NCBI RefSeq assembly: GCF_035222485.1
Contig: NC_085923.1
Coordinates: forward strand, 62,001 to 126,000
Reading direction: 5' to 3'
DNA length: 64,000 bases
Origin: Podospora pseudoanserina
Lineage: Eukaryota; Ascomycota; Sordariomycetes; Sordariales; Podosporaceae
Positions 44,048 to 54,920 of the stretch are shown here, in pieces. The notes below the pieces were generated by a model. It had not been told where the DNA came from. It saw only the letters and a program-made list of their open reading frames with translations, and did not search any database. Made by a program: the position numbers and the translations under genes. Positions within the stretch are counted from its first letter, which is position 1. Each line of letters opens with the position of its first letter.

Positions 44048-46306
44048 ATGGAGACGGTCTCCCAACTGAGCCGCAGAAAGGGTACGCAATTTTCCTCGTT
44101 GTCTGTGACCCCTGAAGTGGAACAATCGACTAAGATGGCTTCATAGCCTGCGACCTCTGCTTCGTCAAAAAGATCAAATGCGACATGATTAAACCTCAGT
44201 GCTCCAACTGCAAGCAATACAGCACCGAGTGCAAAACAACAGCAGTGCGTCGTCGGATTGGCCGGCCGAAAGTGGCGAGGCACGACACCAACGCCAGCGC
44301 AGAGACAGACTCACCCGATGAGCACGAAGCAGCTGCGTCAAAGGTGGACAGGTGAGCTTCTTGGTGATTGATTGAGGAAGGCCACAAGCGATGCTGATGC
44401 CACGCAGCGAGCATAGCGCCAAAATCCAGGGCCTGGAGTCACGTCTCGCCCGCATTGAGGAGCAGCTACAACAAGTCCTCAGTGTTGCCTCGGCCGCCCT
44501 CGCCAGCGCAAATCGAATTCCCGAGTCGAGGGTTATAACCATGTCCAGCGGCGAGGAGAGCGACTTTGACAACGCCGTCAGGGTACGCAATACCCTTCCT
44601 ATGCCCGGCTCGTCAACCGATACATCCGGCCCCAGTGCAGGCTCGACCGCAACCTCCAGCCCAAGCGAATCCGTCATCCGCGCCTCCTCACCTAACTTGC
44701 CCCCACTAGAAGAAATTCTCCCCATCATCAACACGTACTTTTCCCAGATCAACCAGGCCATCCCGTTGTTCAGCCAAGCTGAATTCATGCGCATGTTACA
44801 TGACTGGTACACCCATCCCGCCCGCAGGACTTGGGCGGCATGGGCGGCTGTCAACATTGTGTTGGCTCTTGGGTCATGGATCCCCACTACGCCGATCCAA
44901 GATATGAACTTTGCCGAGGCAGAGACGGCTTTCAAGGGGTACATGAACAACGCCCAATCCGTCCTTGCCGAGCTGGTTACGCGCGAGCAAGATCTGCTGG
45001 GCCTTCAGACGTTGCTTGGACTCGTGATCCTCTACCAGACCATGGCAAACTCCAAGCAAGGAGCTGTGCTGATAGGTGCTGCTGTTCGGCTAGTCCATCG
45101 GCTGCAGATGCAAAGTAGGAACAACATCGAGGTGTCGTACCCGCAAGAGCAAGGACTGCACAGGTGTCGTTTGTTTTGGATTGCTTACATGCTTGACAAG
45201 GAAATCTCGTTGAAGCATCACACGCCGTCGATACAATTGGATGCTGATATCGACCAGGACCTTCCGTCAAGCGATCCGGCGGACGGGGTGGGCGACATAT
45301 ACACGGGCGACGGTCTAGTGCGGGTGAATTACTTCCGTCTGCGCGTTCGCTTGGCGCATATTCAAGGCCGAACATATGACATGCTGTACTCCACGCGGAG
45401 CAGCAAGATATCCATGGCCGAGAGACAAGCGCGCGTGATCAGACTGACATATCTGCTGGAAAACTGGAGGTCAAACATCCCGGCCGAGATGCTACCTGAT
45501 GCCATCAACAGTCGCCTGGGTCGGATGGAACGCATCCTGATGTCTGCGCTATATGGGTCATTTGTTGGTTGTATGGTCATGGTGCATGGAATCTGGAGCC
45601 AGCAGGCTGCTTGGATGAAGATCATCTCGGATCGCAGCCTGATGGCGCTGCAGATGGGCAGGACCGACGAACGGAAGTCCTGCATTAACCAACAGCCCCC
45701 GCTGCCGTCGGCTTGGAAGAGATGTGTCCAGCTCAGCAGGGAATTTTCCCGAGCCCTTATGCAATTGCCCGAGAGTGATGTTAATATCTGGTAAGTGCCG
45801 CGATATTTGTGAGGATCATTCCAGCTGACCGGATCATCAGGGCCAATTTGGCGGCATTGCTGTCGTGTCTAGTCATTATCTTGACCAACATGTTCCAGTC
45901 CCCCGGACACGAGGACTTGGAAGAAGACAGGCAGATCACCCAATGGCTGGTTCGGATGTTGAACAAAGTAAAAGACTTGTCTGTCACGGTGCCGCTCACC
46001 CAATTGCATGTTGTCGTTGCCGATCTAGAGCGGCGTGCTGAGGCGGCAGTCGCAATGGCTCAGATGAAGCGACAGGCGCTTCAGGAACGACTGCTCATGA
46101 TGTCTGGCCAAGCGAGTTGGGGTCAGGAAATCGCCCAGCCTGAGCATGGCGATGATGAGAATGTCGAGCAACCATTGTTTTGGGATACCGAAGCAGTCGA
46201 CTTTGGGACACTGGATATGAGCAATGGTCTGGGGGGGCAGACGATTGTCGACTGGCTAGATGGCCAATATCCACAGGGGATGGATCTGGGAGAGGCCATT
46301 TCCTAA
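44048..46306 (+). CDS. Zn2Cys6 transcription factor with coiled-coil and fungal_trans domain
   Basis: Exons 44048-44081, 44147-44351, 44408-45790 and 45841-46306 (introns 65, 56 and 50 nt) give 695 residues. The zinc cluster begins almost at once, C13-x2-C16-x6-C23-x6-C30-x2-C33-x6-C40, a textbook C6 pattern in ACDLCFVKKIKCDMIKPQCS. A basic linker RRRIGRPKVARH follows, then a coiled coil LESRLARIEEQLQQVLSVAS that fits dimer formation. The fungal_trans region contains INTYFSQINQAIPLFSQAEF, LLGLVILYQTMANSKQGAVL and RLFWIAYMLDKEISLKHHTP. The acidic tail ends GQTIVDWLDGQYPQGMD, a likely activation segment. The small first exon was chosen because only it joins the zinc cluster in frame to an ATG. 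Confidence 0.93.
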
Positions 46307-46708
46307 ACGTCTTAATGAATGATTGACATGAAATTGCAACTGGACCTGTCCCCAAGATCGATGGCCTCTCTTGGCAAAGGGACGGCTCGCAGTGTCCACA
46401 GCCAAATCCCGGATCCACAATGACGACACCTCTTGTCGACCTTCATCCAATCAGAGTTCATCGATAACCTTATCAATTCTTGATTGACCAATGGGAGAGC
46501 TCCCGAATGCTGCTTACTGCCCCTCTGTGCCCTCCACCCCCCCCCCAAGATGCCCTCCCCCCCGAGCTGTCCGCAGCTGCTGCATGACAACGGGCCATTC
46601 CCCTCACCTCCCACGCCTCCATCCCATATTCGTCTTCGTGCCATTGACGTGCTTCATCATCTCTCCTGCGCCTGTCCCGCCTGATACCCTGCTTATAAAT
46701 CACCCTTG
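46307..46708. promoter_or_regulatory. Promoter of the Rieske/AIF-type gene
   Basis: 402 bases, with a C10 run near 46541 and CT-rich sequence up to 46625. TATAAAT at 46694-46700 lies only nine bases before the first ATG. Confidence 0.45.
46694..46700 (+). promoter_or_regulatory. TATA-like box very close to the first ATG
   Basis: TATAAAT ends nine bases before the ATG at 46709. If used as a TATA box, transcripts would start inside the presequence codons and translation would begin at the next Met (46826). Confidence 0.35.
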
Positions 46709-48532
46709 ATGAGAGTTCTGTCGCGTCTTGTTCGCATTCGCAACACCCAAATAACAGCATCGGGACTGCCCCTCCACGTCCGACCGTTTGTTCCACGATT
46801 CTTTGCAACATCCATAACGACCAGAATGGCTCAGGAATACAAGCTCAAGGGCGTCACGTCCCTGGATCTCAAGCCTGGTGACAAGCAAGAAGTGGAGGTC
46901 GAGGGTCTCGATGCCAAGGTTCTCCTCTTGAACGCCGGAGGTGTTGTCCAAGCCACCGGTCCCAGGTGTACCCACTACGGAGCACCTCTTGTCAAGGGTG
47001 TGCTGGGAACAGATGGCAAGCTCACTTGCCCGTGGCACGGTGGTACGCGTCTTCCCTGCTTGACATGCTCCCATGTCGTGCTGTGCTCTTACTGATCACT
47101 GTTCTTCCCAGCCTGCTTCAACGGAAAGACCGGCGACGTCGAAGATGCCCCCGCCCTCGATGCCCTTCCCATTTTCAAGGCTACCGAGAGAGACGGCGCT
47201 GTTTACATCACCGGTGAGGCCGCTACCATCAAAGCCGGCCACCGCAAGCCCAAGTTCAAGTGCAAGGCCACGGGAGGCGACAAGGTCGTTATTGTTGGAG
47301 GTGGATCTGGAACTCTTGGGGCTGTAGAAGGCCTTCGCGAGACGGGGTACACCGGCCCCATCACAGTCATTAGCAACGAAGGTTACCTGCCCATTGACAG
47401 ACCAAAGCTCAGCAAGGCTTTGTTGACCGACCTCAACAAGCTCCAGTGGAGAGACGCCGAGTGGTACAAGGAGGGCGATGTGGATATTGTTCAGGACGAG
47501 GTGGCTGGCGTGGACTTTGCCACCAAAACGGTGTCGACCAAATCTGGCGGCAAGTTTGCCTACAGCAAGCTTATTCTCGCGACGGGCGCCACGCCAAGAG
47601 TGCTTCCTCTCCAAGGCTTCAAGGTGCTGGGCAACATCTTCACCCTCAGAAACGTCCGCGATGCCGAGAACATTAACAGGGCTATTGGGGAGAAGGGCAA
47701 GAAGATTGTTATCGTCGGGTCCTCCTTCATCGGCATGGAGTTGGCTGTGGCCACTTCCAAGGACAATGATGTGACTGTGGTGGGAATGGAACAGGTTCCA
47801 CTTCAGCGGGTTCTCGGTGAGAAGGTTGGTGGTGCCATCCAAAAGCTGGTGGAAAGCAAGGGCGTCAAGTTCTACATGTCGGCTGGCGTTGAGAAGGCCG
47901 AGCCCTCGGGCTCTGACCCATCCGTGGTCGGGTCAGTTCACCTGAAGGATGGCACCAAGCTTGACGCTGATCTCGTTATTTTGGGTGTTGGCGTTGTTCC
48001 GGCGACTGAGTACCTCAAAGATAACAGCGTTGTCAGGTTGGAGGAAGATGGCAGCCTCAAGGTCGACGAGTCGTTCTCTGTGGTGGGTCTCAAGGACGTG
48101 TATGCTATTGGAGACATTGCCTCGTTCCCCTACCACGGACCCGCTGGTGACGGCAAATACGTCCGCATCGAGCACTGGAACGTTGCCCAGCAAGCTGGAC
48201 GCATTGCGGCTGGACACATCACCAACCCAGCGCGCGCCAACCTCAAGTCGCAGCCATTCGCCCCCATCTTTTGGAGTGCCCTGGGTGCCCAGATGCGCTA
48301 TTCCGGCAACACACAGGCCAGCGGGTTTGATGATGTGGTTGTTCAGGGCAGCTTTGACGAGGGCAAGTGGGTGGCTTACTACACCAAGGGGGAGACTGTC
48401 GTGGCCATGGCCAGCATGGGCAAGGACCCAGTCATGGCTCAGTTTGCGCAGCTGCTGCCGCTGGGCAAGCTGCCGAGCAAGTCGGAGTTGGAAAGGGGGC
48501 TCGACTTGCTGAGTCTCGGTCCACCGAATTAG
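46709..48532 (+). CDS. Rieske / FAD-NAD reductase of the AIFM3 (AIF-like) type
   Basis: Exons 46709-47042 and 47112-48532, intron 69 nt, give 584 residues. An Arg-rich, acid-free N-terminus (MRVLSRLVRIRNTQITASGL, 1-39) looks mitochondrial. A second Met at residue 40 (MAQEYKLKGV) would give a cytosolic form. The Rieske [2Fe-2S] ligands are C87-x-H89 and C107-x2-H110 in CTHYGAPL and CPWHGACFNG. The FAD motif is VVIVGGGSGTLGAVEGL, the NADH motif IVIVGSSFIGMELA, and the second FAD contact is DVYAIGDIASFPY. The family couples NAD(P)H to the iron-sulfur centre and is related to apoptosis-inducing factor; its natural acceptor in fungi is not known to me. It stands alone between a regulator gene and a P450. 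Confidence 0.93.
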
Positions 48533-48849
48533 GATTGTGTGAACACAGGCTCTCTCAAGTTTCGGGGGGGTTGTTATCCGTGGCTTAAGGATGAGTGTAT
48601 CACTTGAACACTGGGCATTTTGAATTGTTTGTGTGATGGAGGGTTCAAGTTGAACTACAAATATACGATCACTATCAAGAGGCCAATAATGCCAGCCACC
48701 TCGTTGACATGATCCATGATGATGGCACTAGTTGTTCAAAGCAACCAACCCTAACCCTATTTGTTCAGAGGAAAAACTGTGACGTTGCTTCAGCTTGTCA
48801 CAGAAAATGCGTGGCCGAGTCAACTTAGACCTGCGACAACACAACGGCC
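48533..48849. other. Spacer with telomere-like box before the P450
   Basis: 317 bases. AACCCTAACCCTAT at 48747-48760 resembles two telomere units, about 100 bases upstream of the P450 start, and could act as a telobox. No ORF is supported. Confidence 0.45.
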
Positions 48850-50780
48850 ATGTTCCGCGACGATGCATTTTTCCGACGCTCTCTTTGCTTCAACCCCATT
48901 CTTTTGATGTTTATTTTTTTGAATTTGTTATTAATGAGCACAATTTTCACCGTTACCGCCCAGCTCCTGGGGTGGTCGCTTTGTTTTGTCTTGACCACCA
49001 TCGCCACACTCGCCTTCTACAGGGTGTATCTGCATCCTTTGGCGGGGATACCGGGGCCGAAGCTCGCGGCAGTGTCGAATGTTTGGTTGGCAAGGTGGGT
49101 GGTGAAGGGACGGGTGAGGGAGCTGACCAAGTGGTTGCATCAGACACATGGGCCTGTCGTGAGGGTTGGGCCGGGGGAGGTGTGGGTTTGTGGGGTGGGG
49201 GGGTTCAAAGAGATTTATGGTAGGTACTGGGTACTCATCTGTTGGGGTTTGGTGATTGGGATGCTGATTTGGGGGTTTTACCTACCCAATAAGGGGTCAC
49301 GAGTGGGTTTGGGAAGGGGGAGTTTTATGGTGAGCTTTGAACCGACCAGAGATGGACCTTGCTTTGGTTGGAGGAGAGAAAGAGACTGATGGGAGAAGCA
49401 GTGGCTACGGCGTTGAATAAACCGGCTTCGGTAAACCAGTGGAACTTGGGGCTTGTGTGGCCGGATACGTTGGATTTGCTGTCGGAGTTTGATGGGAAGA
49501 GGTATCGGTTGCAGAGGAGGTTGATTGGGCCGGTGTATACTGCCAGTAATGTTAAAAGGTTTGAGGGGGCGGTTGATGGGGTTGTTGCTGCCGCTGTTGC
49601 GAGGCTGAAGGTCATTGAGGGCTGTGGAGGGGGCGTGAGAACGGTTGACTTGAAGGAGTGGATGCATATCATTGCTGTTGAGTGCTTGGGGGCGGTGGTG
49701 CTGGGGTGGTCGCCGGGGTATATCAAGAGTGGGAGTGATGGGGGGACGAGTAAGCAGAGCTATATGGGATGGAAAAGGAAGAGCCTTTTTGGGTTGTTTC
49801 CTGTTGTGACAAAGGTGTCGCTGTTGGACTCTGGGATGGGGAAAAGGGTTGGGAAGTGGTTAGGGAGGTTTTGGGCGGATGCTTGGGGAGTTACCTTTGC
49901 GACGCCAAAGGGGTTCAAACCTTTCTTCACGGTATGTGTGTGATGGTGGTCTGTCAACGGTTGAGCTGACAGAGAGTAGCCGGTGTATCAAAAGGTGTCG
50001 AAACGAATCACCGCCGCTCTGGCCCCTTCACAAAGCGCAAAAGCTAAAGTGAAGAAAAACAAATCACCGGAAGTGAAAGAGGACCTGCTCACCGACTTGA
50101 TACAGCTTCACCTCTCCCGGCCTGACGAGTTTACTGACAACTACCTCCGGCGGATGGCAGTCACGAATTTCGGCGCGGGACACGAGACGTTGTGCGCTAC
50201 ACTAACCTCGGTTCTTGCCATGATTGGCTCGCATGCTGAAGTCGAGGCACGATGTTTTGCAGAGATTAGCAGCTGTCTGCAGGGTGGGCCACACAAGAGA
50301 CGATATGATTTGGAAGATGTTACGAAACTGAGGTACACCCAAGCCGCCATCAAGGAAGCACAGAGGCTGTGGCCGGTGATAGGCATGAGCTTGCCCCGAA
50401 CAGTTCCGGAGGATGGATGTGTTATAGGGGGGTATGCCATTCCAGCAGGCACAACTGTGGGCTGTAGTCCGCTTGGGCTACATGCGTTCAATGAAGATGT
50501 GTTTGGGGTGGATGGGTTGGAGTACAGACCAGAAAGGTGGCTGATTGAGGACCTGGAAAGATTAAGAGCGATGGAGAGAAGTAACTTAATTTGGGGTGGG
50601 GGAGGCAGGACGTGTCCAGGGAGGTATTTGGCTGAGATGATTGTCTTCAAAGTGGTCACTGCGCTGCTGGCGGAGTTTCAAGTCGAAATTGTCGAGATGC
50701 CGGAAGAAGGAAACATGGAGTGCTACTTTATGGCGATGATGTCTGGCGTGGTGGTAAAACTCAGAGAGAGGTCTCGATAA
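48850..50780 (+). CDS. Cytochrome P450 monooxygenase
   Basis: Microsomal haem monooxygenase. Exons 48850-49219, 49294-49329, about 49396-49931 and 49980-50780 give about 580 residues from the first ATG. A start at 48931 (MSTIFTVTAQLLGW) gives a more typical single-anchor N-terminus. After the anchor come HPLAGIPGPKLAAVSNVW, SGFGKGEFY (exon 2), SEFDGKRYRLQRRLIGPVY, the I-helix NFGAGHETLCAT, ExxR as KEAQRLWP, and the haem loop LIWGGGGRTCPGRYLAEM with its Cys. Intron 2 is required: unspliced reading meets TGA at 49343-49345 in the same frame. Its acceptor is ambiguous among 49395, 49398 and 49401. Substrate unknown. No partner gene is obvious beyond the adjacent reductase-like gene, which is not a P450 reductase. 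Confidence 0.9.
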
Positions 50781-50917
50781 CACTTGGACAGCAGAATGAG
50801 AATATCGGAAACAAAAGTCTTTCCCTACTTACATGAAGATATTTCGCCAACCTGAGTATTACTACTAGTCCAACAACGTCAAAAGCCCAACCACACTTCA
50901 CCAGTGTCTACCACCTC

Positions 50918-52129
50918 TCAGCCTTTAATCTCAAAAATCCTGCTCACAGCCCCTACCCCATCAGCCGAATACAGGCCCAAAAATCTCCCATCATCCAACC
51001 TGAACAACCCCGGCCAATGACTCCCCCTCCCCGCAGCCACCGCTGCCCTCTCCCCTTCTCCATTCCCATCTCCCACCCCCTCCCATCTCCCACCCCCATC
51101 CCTGCTCAAAACAATCTTCATCTCCCCCCCGTCCACTCCCTCCCCGCCCTCCGACTCACTCACCCCCTCATTCGTCATAAAGCTCACCACCAAAACCCCG
51201 CCCACGCTCACGACCTGCGGCGCGCCAGCATCCTTCCCCTTCCTCGCCGTATAAACCCTCCTCCTCGTGCCCTGCCCCCATGTCTCCCCATCATCAAAAC
51301 TCTCCACCATACCCACCGCAAACCTCCTCCCCCCCTCCTCCTCGGTAGTGGTCTCAAAAACACAAACCAACCTCCCCTCTTCCTCCCCCCCAACCTCAGC
51401 AACCCCCACCATCCCATCCCTTGATTCTTTTCCCTCCCCCGCCCTCGACACCAAAACCTCCTCCCCCCAAGTCCGCCCACCATCGCCACTCACCCTAAGC
51501 ATGTTATCCTGCCTGTTGACCCCCCTCTCACTGCTATAGTAAACCTGCACCCTCCCCCTGCCATCCACCCTCAAAAACGGCTCCCACAACCCGTTGTTTT
51601 CTTTCTTCGCTGCCCGCTCAGAGGCGTGGGAGAGAAACTCCCATGTTCTTCCAAAGTTGGTGGAGACGCACAGCGTGATGCGGTAGTAGGTGTATTTTCT
51701 TGTTAGCGGGTCGATGTCGTGGTTGCGGAAGGCGTAGAGCATGTTTCCGTTGGGGAGCTGCAGGGCGAAGGGGTTGTCGATTTCGTGGGTCGACGCGTTG
51801 GCTGTCCAGATGTGAGAGAGAAAGGTCCAGGTTGGGGTTGGATGATGGCTGGAGGTGCTGGCGGAGAGGGTTTTGAGGCCGTTTGAGTGGTGGGTGGTGG
51901 TGTAGGATGTTAGGAGTAGGGGGCTGTCGGGGGTGGGGGAGGAGAGGTTGAAGAGGGTGGTGGCGCGGGGGTAGACGGCGTTCGGGTGGATGAGGATCGG
52001 GGGGGAGATTGGGTTGAAGGAGAGGGTTGGTGGTGGTGAGCGGGGTGGGAGGAGGGGGGTTGCGGCGATGAGGGGGAGGGGGGATAGTAGCAGGTGGAGG
52101 AGGACCGAAAGGTAAAAGTAAGTAATCAT
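50918..52129 (-). CDS. Secreted Asp-box (BNR) glycoside hydrolase, GH93/sialidase-fold type
   Basis: Single frame of 403 residues from the ATG at 52129, chosen because it starts a signal peptide (MITYFYLSVLLHLLLSPLPL); the frame continues upstream without support. Four Asp-box motifs mark beta-propeller blades: STNFGRTW, SGDGGRTW, SFDDGETW and the degenerate SRDGGGRW. Other propeller features are YPRATTLFNLS near the N-terminus, NPFALQLPNGNMLYAFRNHD and SHWPGLFRLDDGRFLGLYS at the end. Size and motifs fit fungal exo-arabinanases (GH93) better than true sialidases, which carry a RIP/FRIP motif not seen here. Expected role: trimming plant arabinan outside the cell; the GH assignment is inference. 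A TATATATAC-like element lies about 165 bases upstream. Confidence 0.82.
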   Translation of the reverse strand: MITYFYLSVLLHLLLSPLPLIAATPLLPPRSPPPTLSFNPISPPILIHPNAVYPRATTLFNLSSPTPDSPLLLTSYTTTHHSNGLKTLSASTSSHHPTPTWTFLSHIWTANASTHEIDNPFALQLPNGNMLYAFRNHDIDPLTRKYTYYRITLCVSTNFGRTWEFLSHASERAAKKENNGLWEPFLRVDGRGRVQVYYSSERGVNRQDNMLRVSGDGGRTWGEEVLVSRAGEGKESRDGMVGVAEVGGEEEGRLVCVFETTTEEEGGRRFAVGMVESFDDGETWGQGTRRRVYTARKGKDAGAPQVVSVGGVLVVSFMTNEGVSESEGGEGVDGGEMKIVLSRDGGGRWEGVGDGNGEGERAAVAAGRGSHWPGLFRLDDGRFLGLYSADGVGAVSRIFEIKG

Positions 52130-52798
52130 TGTGATTAAATAGTGGATGGCCGTATTGACAAAGGAAAATGCTTTTCGAAAGCCAAGACTGTGTAAGGTAT
52201 GTGTAAAAAGTGAGAGTGAGTCCCTGACCCTGAAATGAAGCTGCCCCTGCTCTCTGACATAGATGAGAAACAAAGGTTGGGACAGAGGGATATATACATG
52301 CATCATCAGTCCATCATAAACATCATGCCGGGCAGCCCAACCCCCGCAATAATTATCAACAAAAAAGAATTTCCCCCCAGGCACCCGGGGGTTAGAGTTT
52401 GGCTCATACACAGGCTAACCAACGGCCTGGACGTTTTGCCCAAATCACTCGTACACTGACAAGAACCGGCCCCGAAGACCGGTCATCAAGCCGTCCAAAC
52501 TGATGTTGGTTGGCTTCCTCGGCGGCTATTTTGGAGCTGCAAGATAACACACAACATCAGTATCACCGCTCCGGAAAGCAGCCTGGAGTGTCAAAACCGC
52601 AAGGCAGTGCAATCTCACCTCGGAAGCAAGCAAACCACGTGGCCGCAAAGGCAACACACACCACCGGATGGAGGTATCACAAGCCGTGTCGTATCAGTCA
52701 GTGGTGCCTCCCCTTCCAGAAACCCCAACTCGGGCGCGTAGGGTAAGGGGGTGTTGTGACGTGATGCACAGTTTCGGCCACCTATCGGTATTCAACTA
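52130..52798. promoter_or_regulatory. Hydrolase promoter and spacer
   Basis: 669 bases. On the reverse strand, GTATATAT at 52291-52298 is a plausible TATA box for the hydrolase. The remainder holds the 3' flank of the next minus-strand gene and shows no supported ORF. Confidence 0.45.
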
Positions 52799-53749
52799 CT
52801 ACCCCTTCGCCGTGAGCGCCCTCCCACTCGGCCTCTCCACCCTGGAAAGTGACACCTCGTGTATAAAGTGTGACAGGGAAGGGTCCGACTTGGCGTATAA
52901 CACCAACAGGCTCCTCACTTCTCCTTCTGTGAGCAAATCCACCGACTGGCTCAGAGTTCTCTGCCGTGGCGGTGCGTGTTCGACTTGCTGGTCGTTTTCA
53001 TCTTGTGAAGGTTCGTCCCAGTCGTCACTACCGCAGTCAATTGTTTCTTGGCTCGAGGCCGAGGTTGGAGGTGTGATATCCGCCAGGGGAGTTCGTGGGG
53101 TTTTGGAGAGTGGTGTTTCCGTCACGGGCTGGGTGTCGACCATGTCTTCCTGTGTCTCCTTATCCTGCCGAGGGTCTGGTGATATTCTCAGCGGAGAGAC
53201 GGCGCGTCTTTTTCGGCGCTGCTGTGGTTGGAACATCTCGGCTTGTTGTCCGGGAGGTAGTGATCCTGAGAGGGATGCTGATGAAGGGGTGCAAGCGTGT
53301 CGGGGTGAACGTGGTGAGTGACTGTGAGATGATCGCGGTGATTGCAGGTGGTGAGAAGGTCGTGGTGAGTGCGGCGGTGGTCTCATCGCAGGCATATCGG
53401 CATGGCTTGATGCTGGTCGACCTGATGTCCTCCGCAACATCTGCGTCGCAGCCCTCGCCGCTGGGCTCTCACTGGCACCCCTCTCGACATGATGGCTCTG
53501 TTTCTGCACACGTCCGCTAGCCACCTGATGCCCCGCCGTTATGAACCGCACCATTCGCGGCATCTTGGGGGAGGACCGGGCGGTAGGTGGACCATTTTCG
53601 GCAGCGCCTGCTAGTCCAGGCCGGGGGTGGTTGCTGTGGCGTCTTCTTGACGATGGATGCGACGACGTCAGTGAGGACCTTCGAGAGTGACCGCGTTCGT
53701 GGCTGCTGCTGCCATGAGAGTTCATGGTCAACTCGGGAGAGTATAACAT
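52799..53749 (-). CDS. Disordered Arg/Ser/Pro-rich hypothetical protein
   Basis: A 316-residue frame from the ATG at 53749 (MLYSPELTMNSHGSSSHERG), or 308 from 53725. It is almost wholly low complexity: RRSSLTSSHPSSRRRHSNHP, RPPPHSPRPSHHLQSPRSSH, a basic patch QQRRKRRAVSPL that could be a nuclear signal, then acidic DCGSDDWDEPSQDENDQQ. The C-terminal 45 residues (LTEGEVRSLLVLYAKSDPSL) look folded and may be the conserved part. No signal peptide. Function unknown; a nuclear location is inferred only from the basic patch. Confidence 0.65.
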   Translation of the reverse strand: MLYSPELTMNSHGSSSHERGHSRRSSLTSSHPSSRRRHSNHPRPGLAGAAENGPPTARSSPKMPRMVRFITAGHQVASGRVQKQSHHVERGASESPAARAATQMLRRTSGRPASSHADMPAMRPPPHSPRPSHHLQSPRSSHSHSPRSPRHACTPSSASLSGSLPPGQQAEMFQPQQRRKRRAVSPLRISPDPRQDKETQEDMVDTQPVTETPLSKTPRTPLADITPPTSASSQETIDCGSDDWDEPSQDENDQQVEHAPPRQRTLSQSVDLLTEGEVRSLLVLYAKSDPSLSHFIHEVSLSRVERPSGRALTAKG

Positions 53750-54042
53750 CTTGTTGTCGACCGTGTGACGGCTGCGGTGTTTCTTCTTTTCACATGCGCA
53801 TGCGTGATATTTGTGTAAAGTTGGAAATAACAACAACAAAGACTTTGTTTGTATTTCTTTGTGCGAGGGGAACGCGCGACTGGGGGTCGTGTTTACGACA
53901 GGGATAGCGCGTCTGCGATGTGACGTTGATGTATTTCATGTCATTACCTCCCCCACTTGCCCAAAGAGGTCAAGGCAGTCACAAAGAATTGTATTGATTA
54001 CACGCTCGGTATCGTTATTTCCATTCTTCTGTCAACAATCCC

Positions 54043-54920
54043 TCAAAACCCGCCAATATATCGCGCCCCAGCCACCACGACCACCAAGTTCATCATCATG
54101 ACTGGAACTCTCGCCCCCTCTGCACCACCCGTCGCAACACTCGTCTCAGCAGCAGCTGGTGTGTCCACCCCAGCGAACAGATTCCCCCTCCCCGACTCCC
54201 CTACGCTCGGCGTGCTACAGCTCTCATTCGGCGGCGTCCCGGGCAGGTAAACACTCGACACTTTGATCTCGGTCGAGTTGAAGCAGTTGGTCTCATTCAC
54301 CTGCGGAACCAAGGCAGGGTCGTCGGTGAAAATGATGTCGGAGCACTGCACATGTATTGTCATCAGCAACTTCACCAGCTCAAGACATCACTGGGATAAC
54401 AAACACTAAACTGCCCAGCCCCATGGCTCGACGCCTCAACAACCTGCACGCTCGCCCGATCACCGCTCTTGATTCTTGTCGACCACACCGTCCCCGGAAC
54501 GTCCAGCTTCGGGATGCAGACCGTGCCCGGGTAGGGGTTGTTCGTCGGGCCGTTGATGTAAAACTTGGTCAGGGGGAAGGAGTAATTCTCCGGCTTCTCT
54601 CCAATGCCCAGGTTGATGTAGATGAGGGCTGTCTCGTGGCCTTGGAACCACCCGGGCTGGAGGGCGACGGCGCCGCCAGAGATGGGCCAGTAGGTGCGGT
54701 TGGTGGTTGGGGAGACGCCGCCGCCTTTTTGACCGGTATCACCTTCGGTCAGCGATGGTGGCCATCAAGAGTTGGGGGAGAGCTTACAAGGATACATCCA
54801 CTGCATTCCAAAGGGAAAGGTTGCATTCGTGACGAGGTTGTTGGCTCGCCAGCCTGGGTAGGTGACAACCACATGCGCCTGGGCGACATGTGCCAGTACA
54901 GTTGTGAGAATGAACAACAT
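54043..54920 (-). CDS. BIM1-like (X325) copper-binding, GPI-anchored protein
   Basis: Exons 54920-54788, 54724-54405 and 54345-54043 (introns 63 and 59 nt) give 251 residues. The signal peptide MLFILTTVLAHVAQA leaves an N-terminal His (HVVVTYPGWRANNL), as in LPMO-like proteins. Then come MQWMYPCGGVSPTTNRTYWP, with intron 1 inside the Cys codon, and SSHGAGQFSCSDIIFTDDPA. The C-terminus is Ser/Ala/Thr-rich and hydrophobic, fitting a GPI anchor. Intron 2 needs a GTTTGT donor to keep frame. This family keeps an LPMO fold and binds copper but is not known to cleave polysaccharides; Cryptococcus Bim1 aids copper uptake. The expected place is the cell surface. It is complete. Confidence 0.9.

Noticed and set aside
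48850-49389. P450 exon 1 region as a truncated pseudogene
   Set aside because: The stop at 49343 lies inside an intron with good donor and branch site; all later P450 motifs are intact in frame.
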